From assembly GCA_027487795.1 (NCBI GenBank), contig JAIYCX010000039.1, forward strand, positions 419,811 to 483,810: 64,000 nt of DNA. The letters are read 5' to 3'. The notes under the pieces were generated by a model. That model ran no database searches and was not told where the DNA came from. It was given only the letters and a program-made list of their open reading frames with translations. The position numbers were made by a program, and so were the translations under genes. Of this stretch, positions 8,988-18,198 are shown piece after piece (position 1 is the stretch's first letter; each line of letters begins with the position of its first letter). This DNA is from Pseudomonadota bacterium. GTDB lineage: Bacteria > Bdellovibrionota_C > UBA2361 > SZUA-149 > DAOLCO01.

Positions 8988-9854
8988 TGTAGCTAAATCA
9001 TAACGATTACTAATTATTGCAACTGGAGATTCATCCTGTCTAATTAATAATGTATAGCCGTCCTTAAGGCTTAAGCTTTCTAAAATCTTTTTATGACCCT
9101 TTGAAATCATCTCTGCTATGTCTTCAGTAATCGTTAACTTTTCTATTGGTATAGATGAACAAACAGTAGTTAAAGAAATTAAATTATTTTCTATTTCTTC
9201 TTTAGTATAGTTAAAATTATTAAATTCTATACAATTCTCATCTTTAGTAGAATATGGGCCTATTTTTGTTCTAATAATAGACTTAGTGCAGCCATAGCTA
9301 CCAATTTCTGATCCTAAATCTCTAGCGAAAGACCTAATATAATAGCCACTACTAACTGTTAATTCATACTGTAATGTATGAGAATCCAAAGCTATTAAAT
9401 TATTAACTGTTGCAGTTACCTTCTTAGTACTTAATTCTATGAAATTACCTTTTCTAGCTTCTTTATAAGCTATTTTACCATCAACTTTTTTTGCACTTAC
9501 TTTTGGAGGAAGTTGATCATAGGTACCAGTAAATTTTATTTTTAAGCTTTCTAAATCCTCCACGGATAACGCAGGAACCGTTCCTGAATTTAAAACTTCA
9601 CCAGAAGTATCATCTGTGCTTGTTTCAATACCTAAAGTAATTTCACCTTGGTATGATTTTTCATTCATATGTAGGAAGCGCTCTAATCTAGTTGCTTTAC
9701 CTATAATGATGACTAGTAAACCAGAGGCCTCTAGATCTAATGTTCCACAATGACCTACCCTACATGTAGGGTAAATACTCTTGATAAAGCCTGTAATTTT
9801 AGTACTTGAAATTCCACTAGGCTTATTAGCTAATAATACACCATCAATCATTTT
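8952..9854 (-). CDS. truB: tRNA pseudouridine(55) synthase TruB
   Basis: TruB makes pseudouridine 55 in the T-loop of tRNAs. The protein starts MIDGVLLANKPSGISS, the canonical N-terminus, which fixes the start at 9854 rather than further upstream. The catalytic Asp is D39 in GHCGTLDLEASGLL (family consensus GGTLDPLASG; the P is L here). The K-x-R-A-Y-like KVDGKIAYKEARKG and the SSGYYIRSFARDLG motifs follow. At about 300 residues it is normal length, with a short C-terminal PUA-like part. It is the last gene of the rimP-nusA-ylxR-infB-rbfA-nrnA-truB operon and starts 5 bp after the nrnA stop. Confidence 0.95.
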   Translation of the reverse strand, partial: KMIDGVLLANKPSGISSTKITGFIKSIYPTCRVGHCGTLDLEASGLLVIIIGKATRLERFLHMNEKSYQGEITLGIETSTDDTSGEVLNSGTVPALSVEDLESLKIKFTGTYDQLPPKVSAKKVDGKIAYKEARKGNFIELSTKKVTATVNNLIALDSHTLQYELTVSSGYYIRSFARDLGSEIGSYGCTKSIIRTKIGPYSTKDENCIEFNNFNYTKEEIENNLISLTTVCSSIPIEKLTITEDIAEMISKGHKKILESLSLKDGYTLLIRQDESPVAIISNRYDLATEKIELKYECVF

Positions 9855-9858
9855 ATTA

Positions 9859-10836
9859 TTAATTAAGCATCTCAGCTGCTGAAGTTTCAACCGTCTTGAT
9901 AACCTCTTCAAGTGTTCCCTTAAAAGTAAAACCACTTGCAGCTTTATGTCCGCCACCACCAAATTTTCTTGCTAATACATTTACATCAAACACATCATCT
10001 TTTGTACGACAACTTACTTTCCACTTATCTTGGTATTCTCTAATGAAGAAAGCAAGCTTAACACCCTGTATCGATCTTACAAGGTCAACTAAACCTTCAC
10101 TATCTTCTGCAGTACAATTTAGTTCATTTAGGAGTTTATTATCAACATAAATTAATGAAACCTGACCTGATTGACTAAGTCTAAGATTCTCAAACGCTCT
10201 AGCTCTGAGTCTCATTACTCTTTCTGGTACTTCAAAATGAAGAGAATTAGAAATTATATTAGGCTTCGCTCCGGCTGATACTAATTTAGAGGCAATAAAT
10301 AAACACTCTTCAGTAGTATTTGAATATCTAAATGATCCTGTGTCATCAAGTATACCAGCATATAGTAAATTGGATACTTTTGAATCCAATTCGATACCTA
10401 ACTCTATTGCTAACTTGTATATTATACATGCAGTAGCTGGACTATTAGCATCAACGTAATTAATATTAGCCCAATTTGGGTTAGAAGTATGATGATCAAT
10501 ATTTATACTTTGAGATGATTTGGAACATAAATTTTCATGTTCATCACCAAGTCTTTCTTTTGTAGCTGTATCAACACTAATTAAAACGAATGTTGCCTCA
10601 GGAACACTATGAATAAATTCTAAATCTTCACATAGCGAAGAATATCTAGCTCCAAGCCTATCTGGTAAGTAAATACTTACATTCTTAGCTAATTTTTTTA
10701 AGATTAAGTAAAGACCACCAGATGAGCCATGTGCATCAGAGTCTGGAGAAATATGAGTAGCAATTAAAAAATTATTATTCTCTTTGATTATTGAAGCAAT
10801 ATCAGTAAGATTCGCGACAATATTAGCTACTGGCAT
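9859..10836 (-). CDS. nrnA: DHH-family bifunctional nanoRNase/pAp phosphatase (NrnA)
   Basis: A 325-residue DHH/DHHA1 phosphoesterase that degrades nanoRNAs and 3'-phosphoadenosine 5'-phosphate in the cytosol. The N-terminal metal site is HISPDSDAHGSS (H28, D32, D34; consensus HxNPDGDAIGS). D89 is in SVDT, the DHH signature is NIDHHTSN (D114-H116), and DDTGSFRYSNT holds a further Asp. The C-terminal DHHA1 domain ends with the substrate-binding GGGGHKAASG loop near residue 295. The position between rbfA and truB is the classic one. Confidence 0.94.
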   Translation of the reverse strand: MPVANIVANLTDIASIIKENNNFLIATHISPDSDAHGSSGGLYLILKKLAKNVSIYLPDRLGARYSSLCEDLEFIHSVPEATFVLISVDTATKERLGDEHENLCSKSSQSINIDHHTSNPNWANINYVDANSPATACIIYKLAIELGIELDSKVSNLLYAGILDDTGSFRYSNTTEECLFIASKLVSAGAKPNIISNSLHFEVPERVMRLRARAFENLRLSQSGQVSLIYVDNKLLNELNCTAEDSEGLVDLVRSIQGVKLAFFIREYQDKWKVSCRTKDDVFDVNVLARKFGGGGHKAASGFTFKGTLEEVIKTVETSAAEMLN

Positions 10837-10841
10837 TTGGT

Positions 10842-11189
10842 TTAAACCTTTGTTTTTAAGAGAGTATTTATTCTCTCCGACATAAACGGTGTTCTATCAA
10901 ACTCAAATTTAATCATGGGCACATATCGAAGGCCAAGACTCTCAGCAATTCTCTTTCTAAGATGAGGTATTGCTGCTTTAAGTTCAATTTCAGTATTTGC
11001 ATCTGCTGATTCTTGTGGAAGTGCATTTGCCTTACACCAGTATAGAAGGGCATGTTTAAGATCTGGAGAAACTTTTGCAGCAGTTATTGTTACCAATGAC
11101 AATGCTGGCTCTTCGTTTAACATTAACTCAGAGGCGATAAAAGACCTTACCAATTCCTCTACTCGCTCTCTTCTATGTTGACTACCCAT
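10842..11189 (-). CDS. rbfA: 30S ribosome-binding factor A
   Basis: A 115-residue single KH-type domain protein of normal length. It binds the 30S subunit during late 16S rRNA maturation and cold adaptation. It opens with RRERVEELVRSFIASEL and has the strand LVTITAAKVSPDLKHALLYW. It ends with the conserved LRYVPMIKFEFDRT segment. It sits 5 bp before nrnA and 71 bp after infB, in the standard operon order. Confidence 0.94.
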   Translation of the reverse strand: MGSQHRRERVEELVRSFIASELMLNEEPALSLVTITAAKVSPDLKHALLYWCKANALPQESADANTEIELKAAIPHLRKRIAESLGLRYVPMIKFEFDRTPFMSERINTLLKTKV

Positions 11190-11260
11190 TGTAACTTCTT
11201 AATTGTAAACTTCTTAGATGTAAACTTCTCGGACTATATTATGTACGTACACTAAATAAT

Positions 11261-14086
11261 TTAAAGCTGTATTTGCTCTACTTTAAATACTTCTATTATA
11301 TCGCCATTCTTAATGTCGTTATAACCATCAATTCCAATACCACATTCATATCCAGCTTGAACTTCTTTTACATCGTCTTTAAATCTTCTAAGACTACCCA
11401 TCTTACCTTCATGAACAATAATACCATCTCTGATTAATCTAACTTGTGAGCCTCTTGCGATAGTTCCGTCTAATACATAAGATCCAGCAACAAGCCCGAT
11501 TTTTGGTACTTTAAAGATATCTCTAACTTCAACTCTTCCAAGAACTTTTTCTTGGAACTTAGGAGACATTTTACCTTTAAGTGCTTCTTTTACGGCATCA
11601 ACTAATTCATAAATTACTCTAGAATACAATACAGGTATGCCTTCATCTTCTATAACTTGAGAAGCTCTAGTATCAGGTCTGACATTGAAACCTATCATAA
11701 TTGCGTTCGATGCAATTGCTAGTTGTGCGTCATTTTCAGAAATAGCTCCAATACCTTTATGTATGATCTTAACTTGAACTTCTTCATTTCCAAGTTGTCC
11801 TAGACTGCCACATACTGCCTCTAATGAACCTTGGACATCGACTTTTACGATTAAAGGTAAATCTTTCTTATCAGCTGAATTAATAACGATATCTGAGAAT
11901 CTCTCCATAGTAAGAGGTATTCCAAAACCAGTTGATTTACTTTGTTGGATTAGCTCCTTCTTTCTTCTTCTTGCAGCTCTTTCTTCTGCAATAAACTTAG
12001 CTTGAGTTTCATCCGCAGTTACAGCAAAATCATCTCCAGCATCCGCAGTAGAACTAGCACCAACAATTTCTACTGGCATTGAAGGTCCTACTTCTTCAAG
12101 TATTTTTCCTTCTACTGATAGTATAGCTCTAACTTTTCCGCTTATCGCTCCAGCAACAAAGGTATCACCTTTTCTTAAAGTACCATTTTGGATAAGAACA
12201 GTAAGAACTGTCCCCTTACCTTTATCTATCTTAGATTCTATTACAGTTCCAGAAGCATCTCTTTCTGGATTTGCTTTTAGCTCAAGAACTTCTGCTTGTA
12301 AGTGAAGAGTTTCAAGTAAGGTATCAACTCCTTCCTTGGTATGAGCAGATACTCGAACCATAAGAGTATCTCCTCCCCATTCTTCAGGGACTAATCCATG
12401 TTCTGCAAGCTGATTAATTACCTTATCAGGATTTGCACCTGCTTTATCAATCTTATTTATTGCGACTATTATTGGAACTTGTGCTGCTTTAGCATGATTA
12501 ATTGCTTCAATAGTTTGAGGCATTACACCATCATCAGCAGCGACAACTAGAACAACAATATCAGTAACCTTAGCACCTCTACTTCTCATAGCAGTAAAAG
12601 CTTCGTGACCAGGAGTATCTAAGAATGTAACAGACCCACCTGAAGCTAACTTAACATTATAAGCTCCAATGTGCTGAGTAATACCACCGGCTTCTGAAGT
12701 TGTAACCGAAGTCTTTCTGATACAATCTAATAAAGATGTCTTTCCGTGATCTACGTGCCCCATCACAGTTACAACTGGTGGTCTTAAAATTAGGGTATCA
12801 GGAACATCTGCTTTTGTTAGCTCTAGTAAAACTTCTTCACCGCTGGTTTCTGTATTTTGAGTTTCAAATCCAAATGTTTGAGCAATGATAGTTGCAGTAT
12901 CAAAATCAATTAATTGATTAATACTTACCATAGTACCAAGTTTAAATAACTCAGTAATTACTTGATTTGCTTTAAGACCCATTAAACGAGCCATTTCACC
13001 AACTGTTACTTCACCATCAACTTTTATAGGTCTCTTACCTGCGCGTGATGCTATCGCCTCAGCACTTAAAGGATCAATTGCTCCTTTCTTACCTCTACGA
13101 TCTTTCTTACCTCTATAGCCAAAACCATCACCTTCGTAATCTAAAAGATCACCTTTACTCAAAATCTGTTTCTTTTTGAGTTTAGACTTAGGATCTTTTT
13201 CAAACTCAACACTAACCCCTCTCTTGCCTTTTTTACGAGCATTCTTCGCATCTTCCTCTGCATCCGTTCCTAAAACCGCAGCGCCAGTTCCACCGGTGCT
13301 AGATTTTTTAGAAGATGCAGTTTTAACAGGAGCGATAGGTGCTTTTGAAGGAAGATTAATTTTCCCTAGTACTTTTGGTGCTCTTACATCAAGTCTTTTT
13401 CTAAGTTCAACAAGATCGTTTGCAGAATAATCTCGCCCTATAGTAAGCTCTGATGGATCTGTCGTCACATCTTCAACTTCATTTTCCTGTACTAATTCAG
13501 AAGAAGTTATTAAAGCTTCTTCTATTTTTTCCTCTGATTTTAAATCTTCTTTTTTTGATTCTTGCTGTTTTAATAATTTTTGCTGATTATCTGTTTCTGC
13601 TAAAGTATCTAGTTCTATATTTTTATTTTCATTTGTAGCTTCTAAAGTCTCAATTTCAGCCTTAAATTTATCCTCTATAGAAGACTCAGATTTCTTAGGA
13701 GATTTTTCTACTTGACTTAACTCCAAATTAATTTTTGCAGAATCTTTTTCAGATTCTAAATTTGAACTATCTAAAATAGTTTCTGGTTTGACTGCCTCAA
13801 CCTTAGTTGGTAATGCTGGCGTATCATCATCCTTCTTACGTCTCCTAATAACATTACCACTGACACGCTTTTCCCTAACAACTTGTCCTTCGATCTGAAC
13901 ATCTCTTTCAAGATCAGATTGAACTACATTACTTCTTAGTATGTGCTTTCTAACTTTATCTGCTTCTGTATCTGAAATAGCACTCGAATGAGAAGACTTT
14001 CCCGATATTCCTAATTGTTCAAACAAACTGAGAACTTCTTTATTCTCAATATTCAGTTCCCTAGCTAACTCGTACACTCTCATCAT
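11261..14086 (-). CDS. infB: Translation initiation factor IF-2
   Basis: A 941-residue GTPase that brings initiator tRNA to the 30S subunit. The N-terminal IF2_N module is MRVYELARELNIENKEVL. A long charged, low-complexity linker follows (about 60-330, rich in E, K and S), then a second IF2_N segment GEVTVGEMARLMGLKANQV. The G domain has G1 GHVDHGKTS near residue 440, G3 DTPGHEAFT and G4 NKID. Domains II-IV follow with the usual VKVDVQGSLEA and GFNVRPD segments. ATG occurs twice in a row at the start. It lies 30 bp after ylxR. Confidence 0.97.
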   Translation of the reverse strand: MMRVYELARELNIENKEVLSLFEQLGISGKSSHSSAISDTEADKVRKHILRSNVVQSDLERDVQIEGQVVREKRVSGNVIRRRKKDDDTPALPTKVEAVKPETILDSSNLESEKDSAKINLELSQVEKSPKKSESSIEDKFKAEIETLEATNENKNIELDTLAETDNQQKLLKQQESKKEDLKSEEKIEEALITSSELVQENEVEDVTTDPSELTIGRDYSANDLVELRKRLDVRAPKVLGKINLPSKAPIAPVKTASSKKSSTGGTGAAVLGTDAEEDAKNARKKGKRGVSVEFEKDPKSKLKKKQILSKGDLLDYEGDGFGYRGKKDRRGKKGAIDPLSAEAIASRAGKRPIKVDGEVTVGEMARLMGLKANQVITELFKLGTMVSINQLIDFDTATIIAQTFGFETQNTETSGEEVLLELTKADVPDTLILRPPVVTVMGHVDHGKTSLLDCIRKTSVTTSEAGGITQHIGAYNVKLASGGSVTFLDTPGHEAFTAMRSRGAKVTDIVVLVVAADDGVMPQTIEAINHAKAAQVPIIVAINKIDKAGANPDKVINQLAEHGLVPEEWGGDTLMVRVSAHTKEGVDTLLETLHLQAEVLELKANPERDASGTVIESKIDKGKGTVLTVLIQNGTLRKGDTFVAGAISGKVRAILSVEGKILEEVGPSMPVEIVGASSTADAGDDFAVTADETQAKFIAEERAARRRKKELIQQSKSTGFGIPLTMERFSDIVINSADKKDLPLIVKVDVQGSLEAVCGSLGQLGNEEVQVKIIHKGIGAISENDAQLAIASNAIMIGFNVRPDTRASQVIEDEGIPVLYSRVIYELVDAVKEALKGKMSPKFQEKVLGRVEVRDIFKVPKIGLVAGSYVLDGTIARGSQVRLIRDGIIVHEGKMGSLRRFKDDVKEVQAGYECGIGIDGYNDIKNGDIIEVFKVEQIQL

Positions 14087-14115
14087 AGATTACCTATTTC
14101 GTATAAAATCTCTTA

Positions 14116-14583
14116 TCAAAAAATCTTTCTTTTTTTAGAATTATTTTTCGGAACTATACCAGTAATATTATTATTTACTGATTTATTTTTAATCCCACCA
14201 CTTTCTAAAAATCCAAGATTTAAAACATCTTCAACATTAAAACTAACTCTTTTGAAATCTTTAAGATTCCTACCAGATATAGTATTAACATTCCCTAATA
14301 ACTTCTCCCTACCTTCTAAATTTAGGTCATTCGAAGCTATTTTACTTAAAAAAAACGCACTTTGCATAATATTTGAAAGTCCTAGTTTACCTAAATGGGC
14401 ACTTAATTTCTTTTGGAAATTAGGACTCATTAAACAACTCTTTTCAACATGCACATAAAAACCCCTTGCTTGATGAATTTGATAAATATCAAGCAATAAC
14501 TTCTCTCCTTCAAATGAAAATCTCAGTAGATCTCTTTTCAGTGATCTACTTCCACAAATTATACACTTCCTAACTACCCCAAT
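14116..14583 (-). CDS. ylxR: YlxR-family RNA-binding protein, atypical start
   Basis: A small basic protein between nusA and infB, the classical ylxR position. The recognisable YlxR N-terminus (RKCIICGSRSLKRDLLRFSF, with the CxxC pair) is encoded upstream of the first ATG, GTG or TTG in frame. Between the in-frame TAA at 14599-14601 and the CxxC codons I find only ATT codons (14583-14581 and 14589-14587) as plausible non-canonical initiators. The first standard start is TTG at 14496. It has a good AAGGAG-like site upstream, but would drop the CxxC and first strand. The conserved GFYVHVEKSCL follows. The C-terminal 60 residues are a basic tail. I place the start at ATT 14583; this is inference. 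Confidence 0.7.
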   Translation of the reverse strand: MGVVRKCIICGSRSLKRDLLRFSFEGEKLLLDIYQIHQARGFYVHVEKSCLMSPNFQKKLSAHLGKLGLSNIMQSAFFLSKIASNDLNLEGREKLLGNVNTISGRNLKDFKRVSFNVEDVLNLGFLESGGIKNKSVNNNITGIVPKNNSKKRKIF

Positions 14584-14621
14584 GTAAATACCAACTGATT
14601 ATAAACTAATTACACTAGTCA

Positions 14622-16127
14622 CTAATTACTCTGTGCAAAGTTACTAGGCTTTTGAACTCTTAAAAAAGCTTCAGTAGCATTACAAACCATATTAGCTTCT
14701 TCAGTTCTAAGTCCGACTTGCTCTGCTAAATTTTCAGGCGTCATAGGCGCTAAACTTTGAATAGAATCAAATCCATTCTCTATCAAAAGTTCCTTAATCT
14801 CTTCTGGAAGAATTAACTGATCAACATCAGTAACTCTTGCTAAACCGGTAGCATGATCCAAATCATTATCAACTTGTTCTTGAGCAATCTTCTGAGAAGC
14901 TTGCAATATTTGAGAAGCTCTACCTGGTTCAAGTCCTTCAATACTTATTAGTTCTTCCAAAGAAGCTATTGAAACTTCATAAACTGATCTGTAACCTTCT
15001 TGATATAGAAGTTCAGATTCACCAATTCCGATTCCAGTAATAGACTCAAGGGCTTTTCTAGCTCTCTTAGATTCTTCTTCTGCAACTGATTCACTTCTTA
15101 CATCAATTTTCCAACCAGTAAGCTTTGTAGCAAGTTTTACATTCTGACCTCTTCTACCTATTGCAAGTGATAGTTGTTCATCTGCAACAACTACTTCCAT
15201 TGAATGTTCTTCCTCATCAACAACTACTCTTATTACATCAGCAGGACTTAAAGCTCTAGCTACGAAGCTAGGTGCATCTGGTGTCCAAGTAACAATGTCA
15301 ATCTTTTCACCTCTCAACTCAGAAACGACAGATTGTACCCTAGTACCTTTTACTCCGACACAAGCTCCCACAGGGTCCACATTAGGATCGGAACTATAAA
15401 CAGCTATTTTTGCTCTCTCTCCACCTTCTCTTGCAACACTTTTGATCTCTACTATTCCTTCATTAATTTCAGGAACAGCTGCTTCAAAAAGTTTCTTCAT
15501 AAACTCAGGATGACTTCTGGTTAATACAACTTGAGGTCCTCTACTGATTGGATAGATATCAAGAATCATAGCCTTTACTCTATCGCCTTGATTATATCTT
15601 TCTCTAGAAATTTGCTCTCTTTGTGGAAGTATTGAATCTGTTCTACCTAGGTTAACTACTAAGTTACCTTTTTCAAATCTTTGGACTATGCCACTAACAA
15701 CTTCACCTTTTCTATCTTTGTATTCAGTGAATATGATATCTCTTTCTGCGTCGCGTAATTTTTGACTTATGACTTGCTTAGCTGTTTGTGCAGCAATTCT
15801 TCCAAGCACTGTTGAGTCAAGTTTTTTACCAATTTCATCCCCTACTTCACAGTCTGGATCAAACTCTTTTCTCGCTTCTTGAAGAACTATTTGAGTAGCT
15901 GGATCGTCTATATGTGACTTTTCGGCAACTACTGTTCTAAATTCATGTACCTCTATTTCCCCAACTTCAGGGTTAAAAGTAGCTTCTAAATTTAGATTAT
16001 GTCCAAAATGTTTCTTTGCAGCACTTAATACAGCTGACTCTAATGCGTCAACTAAAGTTTGCTTGTTAATACCTTTATCTCTACCAACTTGGCTTATTAT
16101 TTGGTCAAGATCAAATTTAATTCCCAT
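14622..16127 (-). CDS. nusA: Transcription termination/antitermination factor NusA
   Basis: A 501-residue RNA polymerase-associated factor. The order is an N-terminal RNAP-binding domain, then S1 (GEVVSGIVQRFEKGNLVVNLG), then KH1 with VGACVGVKGTRVQSVVSEL, then KH2 with LSLAIGRRGQNVKLATKLTG. Two helix-hairpin-helix-like acidic repeats at about 360-500 (GIGIGESELLYQEGYRS and LPEEIKELLIENGF) resemble the C-terminal domains of proteobacterial NusA. It follows rimP by 24 bp. Confidence 0.96.
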   Translation of the reverse strand: MGIKFDLDQIISQVGRDKGINKQTLVDALESAVLSAAKKHFGHNLNLEATFNPEVGEIEVHEFRTVVAEKSHIDDPATQIVLQEARKEFDPDCEVGDEIGKKLDSTVLGRIAAQTAKQVISQKLRDAERDIIFTEYKDRKGEVVSGIVQRFEKGNLVVNLGRTDSILPQREQISRERYNQGDRVKAMILDIYPISRGPQVVLTRSHPEFMKKLFEAAVPEINEGIVEIKSVAREGGERAKIAVYSSDPNVDPVGACVGVKGTRVQSVVSELRGEKIDIVTWTPDAPSFVARALSPADVIRVVVDEEEHSMEVVVADEQLSLAIGRRGQNVKLATKLTGWKIDVRSESVAEEESKRARKALESITGIGIGESELLYQEGYRSVYEVSIASLEELISIEGLEPGRASQILQASQKIAQEQVDNDLDHATGLARVTDVDQLILPEEIKELLIENGFDSIQSLAPMTPENLAEQVGLRTEEANMVCNATEAFLRVQKPSNFAQSN

Positions 16128-16151
16128 AACAAAACACTTCCATCAAACAAT

Positions 16152-16778
16152 TTAATAATTAACCGAAGCTCTCTTAATTTCAGAAATCTTTATTAAGATT
16201 TCTGAAACTTTAATATCATCGATACTAGACACAGAAGCTTCACTCTCATTAGAAGCAGGACTTGCATTCTTCCTCTTCTCTTTATTTTCCTTACTACCGG
16301 CATTGGAAGAAGCTTTCGTCTTTTTATTACGATTACCTTTCGTATCTACTTCCGTAATAATTTTCAGGGTCTCCCCATCAAAATTAGTTACTTTACCGAG
16401 AAGCATACCACCATCAACTTTTACAACCTTAATGAGATGTCCTACTGACCAGTTAAAATGATCAGCAAGTCTAAGATCCCTATTCAAGCCTGGAGAAGAA
16501 ACTTCAATACCAGGCTCAGCTCCTACCCCTAATTCAGTTCCATCCACCGAGAAGCCATGTACTAGCCTTCGACAAAAACTTGAACAATCCTCAGAAGTCA
16601 CAGCAGAACCTTTTCTCTTTTTTATAGGTTCTTCTGAAAAGTCATCAATATGAAGTTTATCTAAAAAAACTCTTATCGATCCGCCTGATCCACAAAAAAG
16701 GTCATACAAAACTAATCCGCTATCTTTAGCGAGATTACTTACATATTCCCAAAGTTTATCACCAGGTGATAAGTTCAT
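16152..16778 (-). CDS. rimP: Ribosome maturation factor RimP, with long C-terminal tail
   Basis: RimP assists 30S assembly. The family core covers residues about 1-145: VTSEDCSSFCRRL, then IEVSSPGLNRDLRLADHFNWSVG, then the SH3-like C-terminal domain LLGKVTNFDGETLKI. At 208 residues it is longer than the usual 150-170, because of a lysine/asparagine/serine-rich tail (about 147-195). An insertion DDFSEEPIKKRKGSA also separates the first strands. It is first in the nusA-infB operon. Confidence 0.9.
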   Translation of the reverse strand: MNLSPGDKLWEYVSNLAKDSGLVLYDLFCGSGGSIRVFLDKLHIDDFSEEPIKKRKGSAVTSEDCSSFCRRLVHGFSVDGTELGVGAEPGIEVSSPGLNRDLRLADHFNWSVGHLIKVVKVDGGMLLGKVTNFDGETLKIITEVDTKGNRNKKTKASSNAGSKENKEKRKNASPASNESEASVSSIDDIKVSEILIKISEIKRASVNY

Positions 16779-16965
16779 ACAGCAACGAAATCAAAATTTA
16801 ATAACTACAAAAAATAACAAAAAAAAGGTACAACTAAAAGGCCCCTCAAAAGACTAAAAAATTAACAATAATGAAAACGAAAAAAATTAATCTGTGAAGA
16901 TTTATGTTTCAGAAAAGAATCAGACTTTAAAGGCTATTTTAAACCCAAATTGACTTATAAAACCT

Positions 16966-16997
16966 GACATCTTTTAACATATGTTAAAAAAGATATC
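16966..16997 (-). terminator. Imperfect hairpin downstream of greA, possible terminator
   Basis: An inverted repeat centred on 16980/16981 contains the 18-bp perfect palindrome TTTTAACATATGTTAAAA. Flanking GACAT/GATATC sequence extends the stem with a small bulge. It lies just past the greA stop on the minus strand and is followed by AGGTTTT. The U-tract is poor, so termination is only a suggestion. The rest of 16779-17023 shows nothing else. Confidence 0.35.
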
Positions 16998-17023
16998 AAT
17001 AACATAAGGATGTTCTAACTTAT

Positions 17024-17500
17024 TTAAATCTCTATAAATTTAACATCTAAGATCTCATACTCTTTCTCTCCGGAAGGGAGCTTAACTTTGGCGATATCTC
17101 CTATCATTTTACCAATTAATGCCCTAGCAAGAGGTGATTGATAAGAAATTAAACCCTTTTCAGGAACTACTTCATAATCGCCTACTATAGAAATAGTCCT
17201 TTCATCTCCACTATCTACATCAGAAATATTAACAGTAGCACCAAATAATACTTTATCTCCTGATAATGTAGTAATATCTATTACTTGAGCAGTTGCTAGC
17301 TGACTATCAATATCCCTAATTCTAGCCTCTAACATACCTTGAGCTTCTTTTGCAGCATCATATTCGGCATTTTCGGACAAATCACCATGCGCACGAGCAA
17401 TTTCTATAGCCTTTGTAGCAGCAGGTCTTTCGATTGTTTTAAGTCTATGTATCTCTTCTTGAAGAAACTTATGACTTTTTATAGTCATTGGAGTTTTCAT
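17024..17500 (-). CDS. greA: Transcription elongation factor GreA
   Basis: A 158-residue protein of normal length that stimulates RNA cleavage by backtracked RNA polymerase. The N-terminal coiled coil contains ERPAATKAIEIARAHGDLSENAEYDAAKE, the GreA hallmark with the acidic tip. The C-terminal FKBP-like domain ends YQSPLARALIGKMIGD. The ATG at 17500 follows a good AGGGGA ribosome-binding site. Transcription is divergent from ribH. Confidence 0.97.
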   Translation of the reverse strand: MKTPMTIKSHKFLQEEIHRLKTIERPAATKAIEIARAHGDLSENAEYDAAKEAQGMLEARIRDIDSQLATAQVIDITTLSGDKVLFGATVNISDVDSGDERTISIVGDYEVVPEKGLISYQSPLARALIGKMIGDIAKVKLPSGEKEYEILDVKFIEI

Positions 17501-17640
17501 TAGATCCCCTGTTATGTATTTATATATTAAAGTTAAATATTGTAGATCGTAATTATTCTATTATCTGATTAATTAGTTTTTTTATCACCCTGTCAAGTAT
17601 TAGCATTAAGTACCTGACGAAATAGTAAACTGGAATTGAA

Positions 17641-18165
17641 ATGTCTATCCAAACTCAAAATATAGATAATTTACCCCAAATATCTAACACCAATATAGTT
17701 ATCATTCAATCGGAGTGGCACATTGAACATTCTAATAGAATGCTCAATTCATGCTCAAATTTAATACAACAGATGGGGCATAATAATAAAATCACTAATT
17801 ATATTGTCCCAGGATGCTGGGAAATCCCGCAGTTTTTATCTATACTGTTAAATGAAGCTAAGGGAAAAGGAAGAAAAGAAGAGGAAGGTGAAAAATATAA
17901 AAATGAAAAGATAGATGCAATAATTCTATTCGGGATCATTATAAAGGGAGATACTTATCATTTTGATATGATCTTAAATACCCTATCTCAATCTTTAGCT
18001 AAGATAATAATTAAAAGCAGAGTGCCTATTATCAATGAAATACTACCAGTAAATGATATTAGTCACGTAATAGAGAGATGCGGTGATAACGATAAGAATA
18101 AAGGTCTAGAGGCTGCACTTGCTTGTGCAAAAATGATAAACTTAATAAAAGATTATAGGAACTAG
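17641..18165 (+). CDS. ribH: 6,7-dimethyl-8-ribityllumazine synthase, divergent
   Basis: Penultimate step of riboflavin synthesis, joining the ribityl-aminouracil and the 4-carbon phosphate. Family landmarks are VPGCWEIPQFL (consensus VPGAFEIP), GIIIKGDTYHFDMI with the catalytic His H107 (consensus G.VI.G.T.HF), VPIINEILPVND and NKGLEAALACAKM. It is 174 residues, with a 15-20-residue charged insertion (KGKGRKEEEGEKYKNEK) before the central strand and several substitutions in normally invariant positions. It is single in the window, with no other rib genes adjacent, and ends at a strong hairpin shared with a convergent gene. Confidence 0.85.
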   Translation: MSIQTQNIDNLPQISNTNIVIIQSEWHIEHSNRMLNSCSNLIQQMGHNNKITNYIVPGCWEIPQFLSILLNEAKGKGRKEEEGEKYKNEKIDAIILFGIIIKGDTYHFDMILNTLSQSLAKIIIKSRVPIINEILPVNDISHVIERCGDNDKNKGLEAALACAKMINLIKDYRN

Positions 18166-18182
18166 AGAAATCTAGTTCCTAT
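18155..18182 (+). terminator. Strong hairpin between convergent ribH and the Cys-rich lipoprotein gene
   Basis: A perfect 11-bp stem (ATAGGAACTAG / CTAGTTCCTAT) with a 6-nt AGAAAT loop. It includes the ribH stop codon and lies between convergent genes. AT-rich sequence follows but no long T-tract, so efficiency is uncertain. Confidence 0.6.
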
Positions 18183-18198
18183 ATATTAGTAGTCTTAA

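Noticed and set aside
13176..13638. Plus-strand reading frames inside infB
   Set aside because: They are antisense shadows of the charged low-complexity linker of IF-2.
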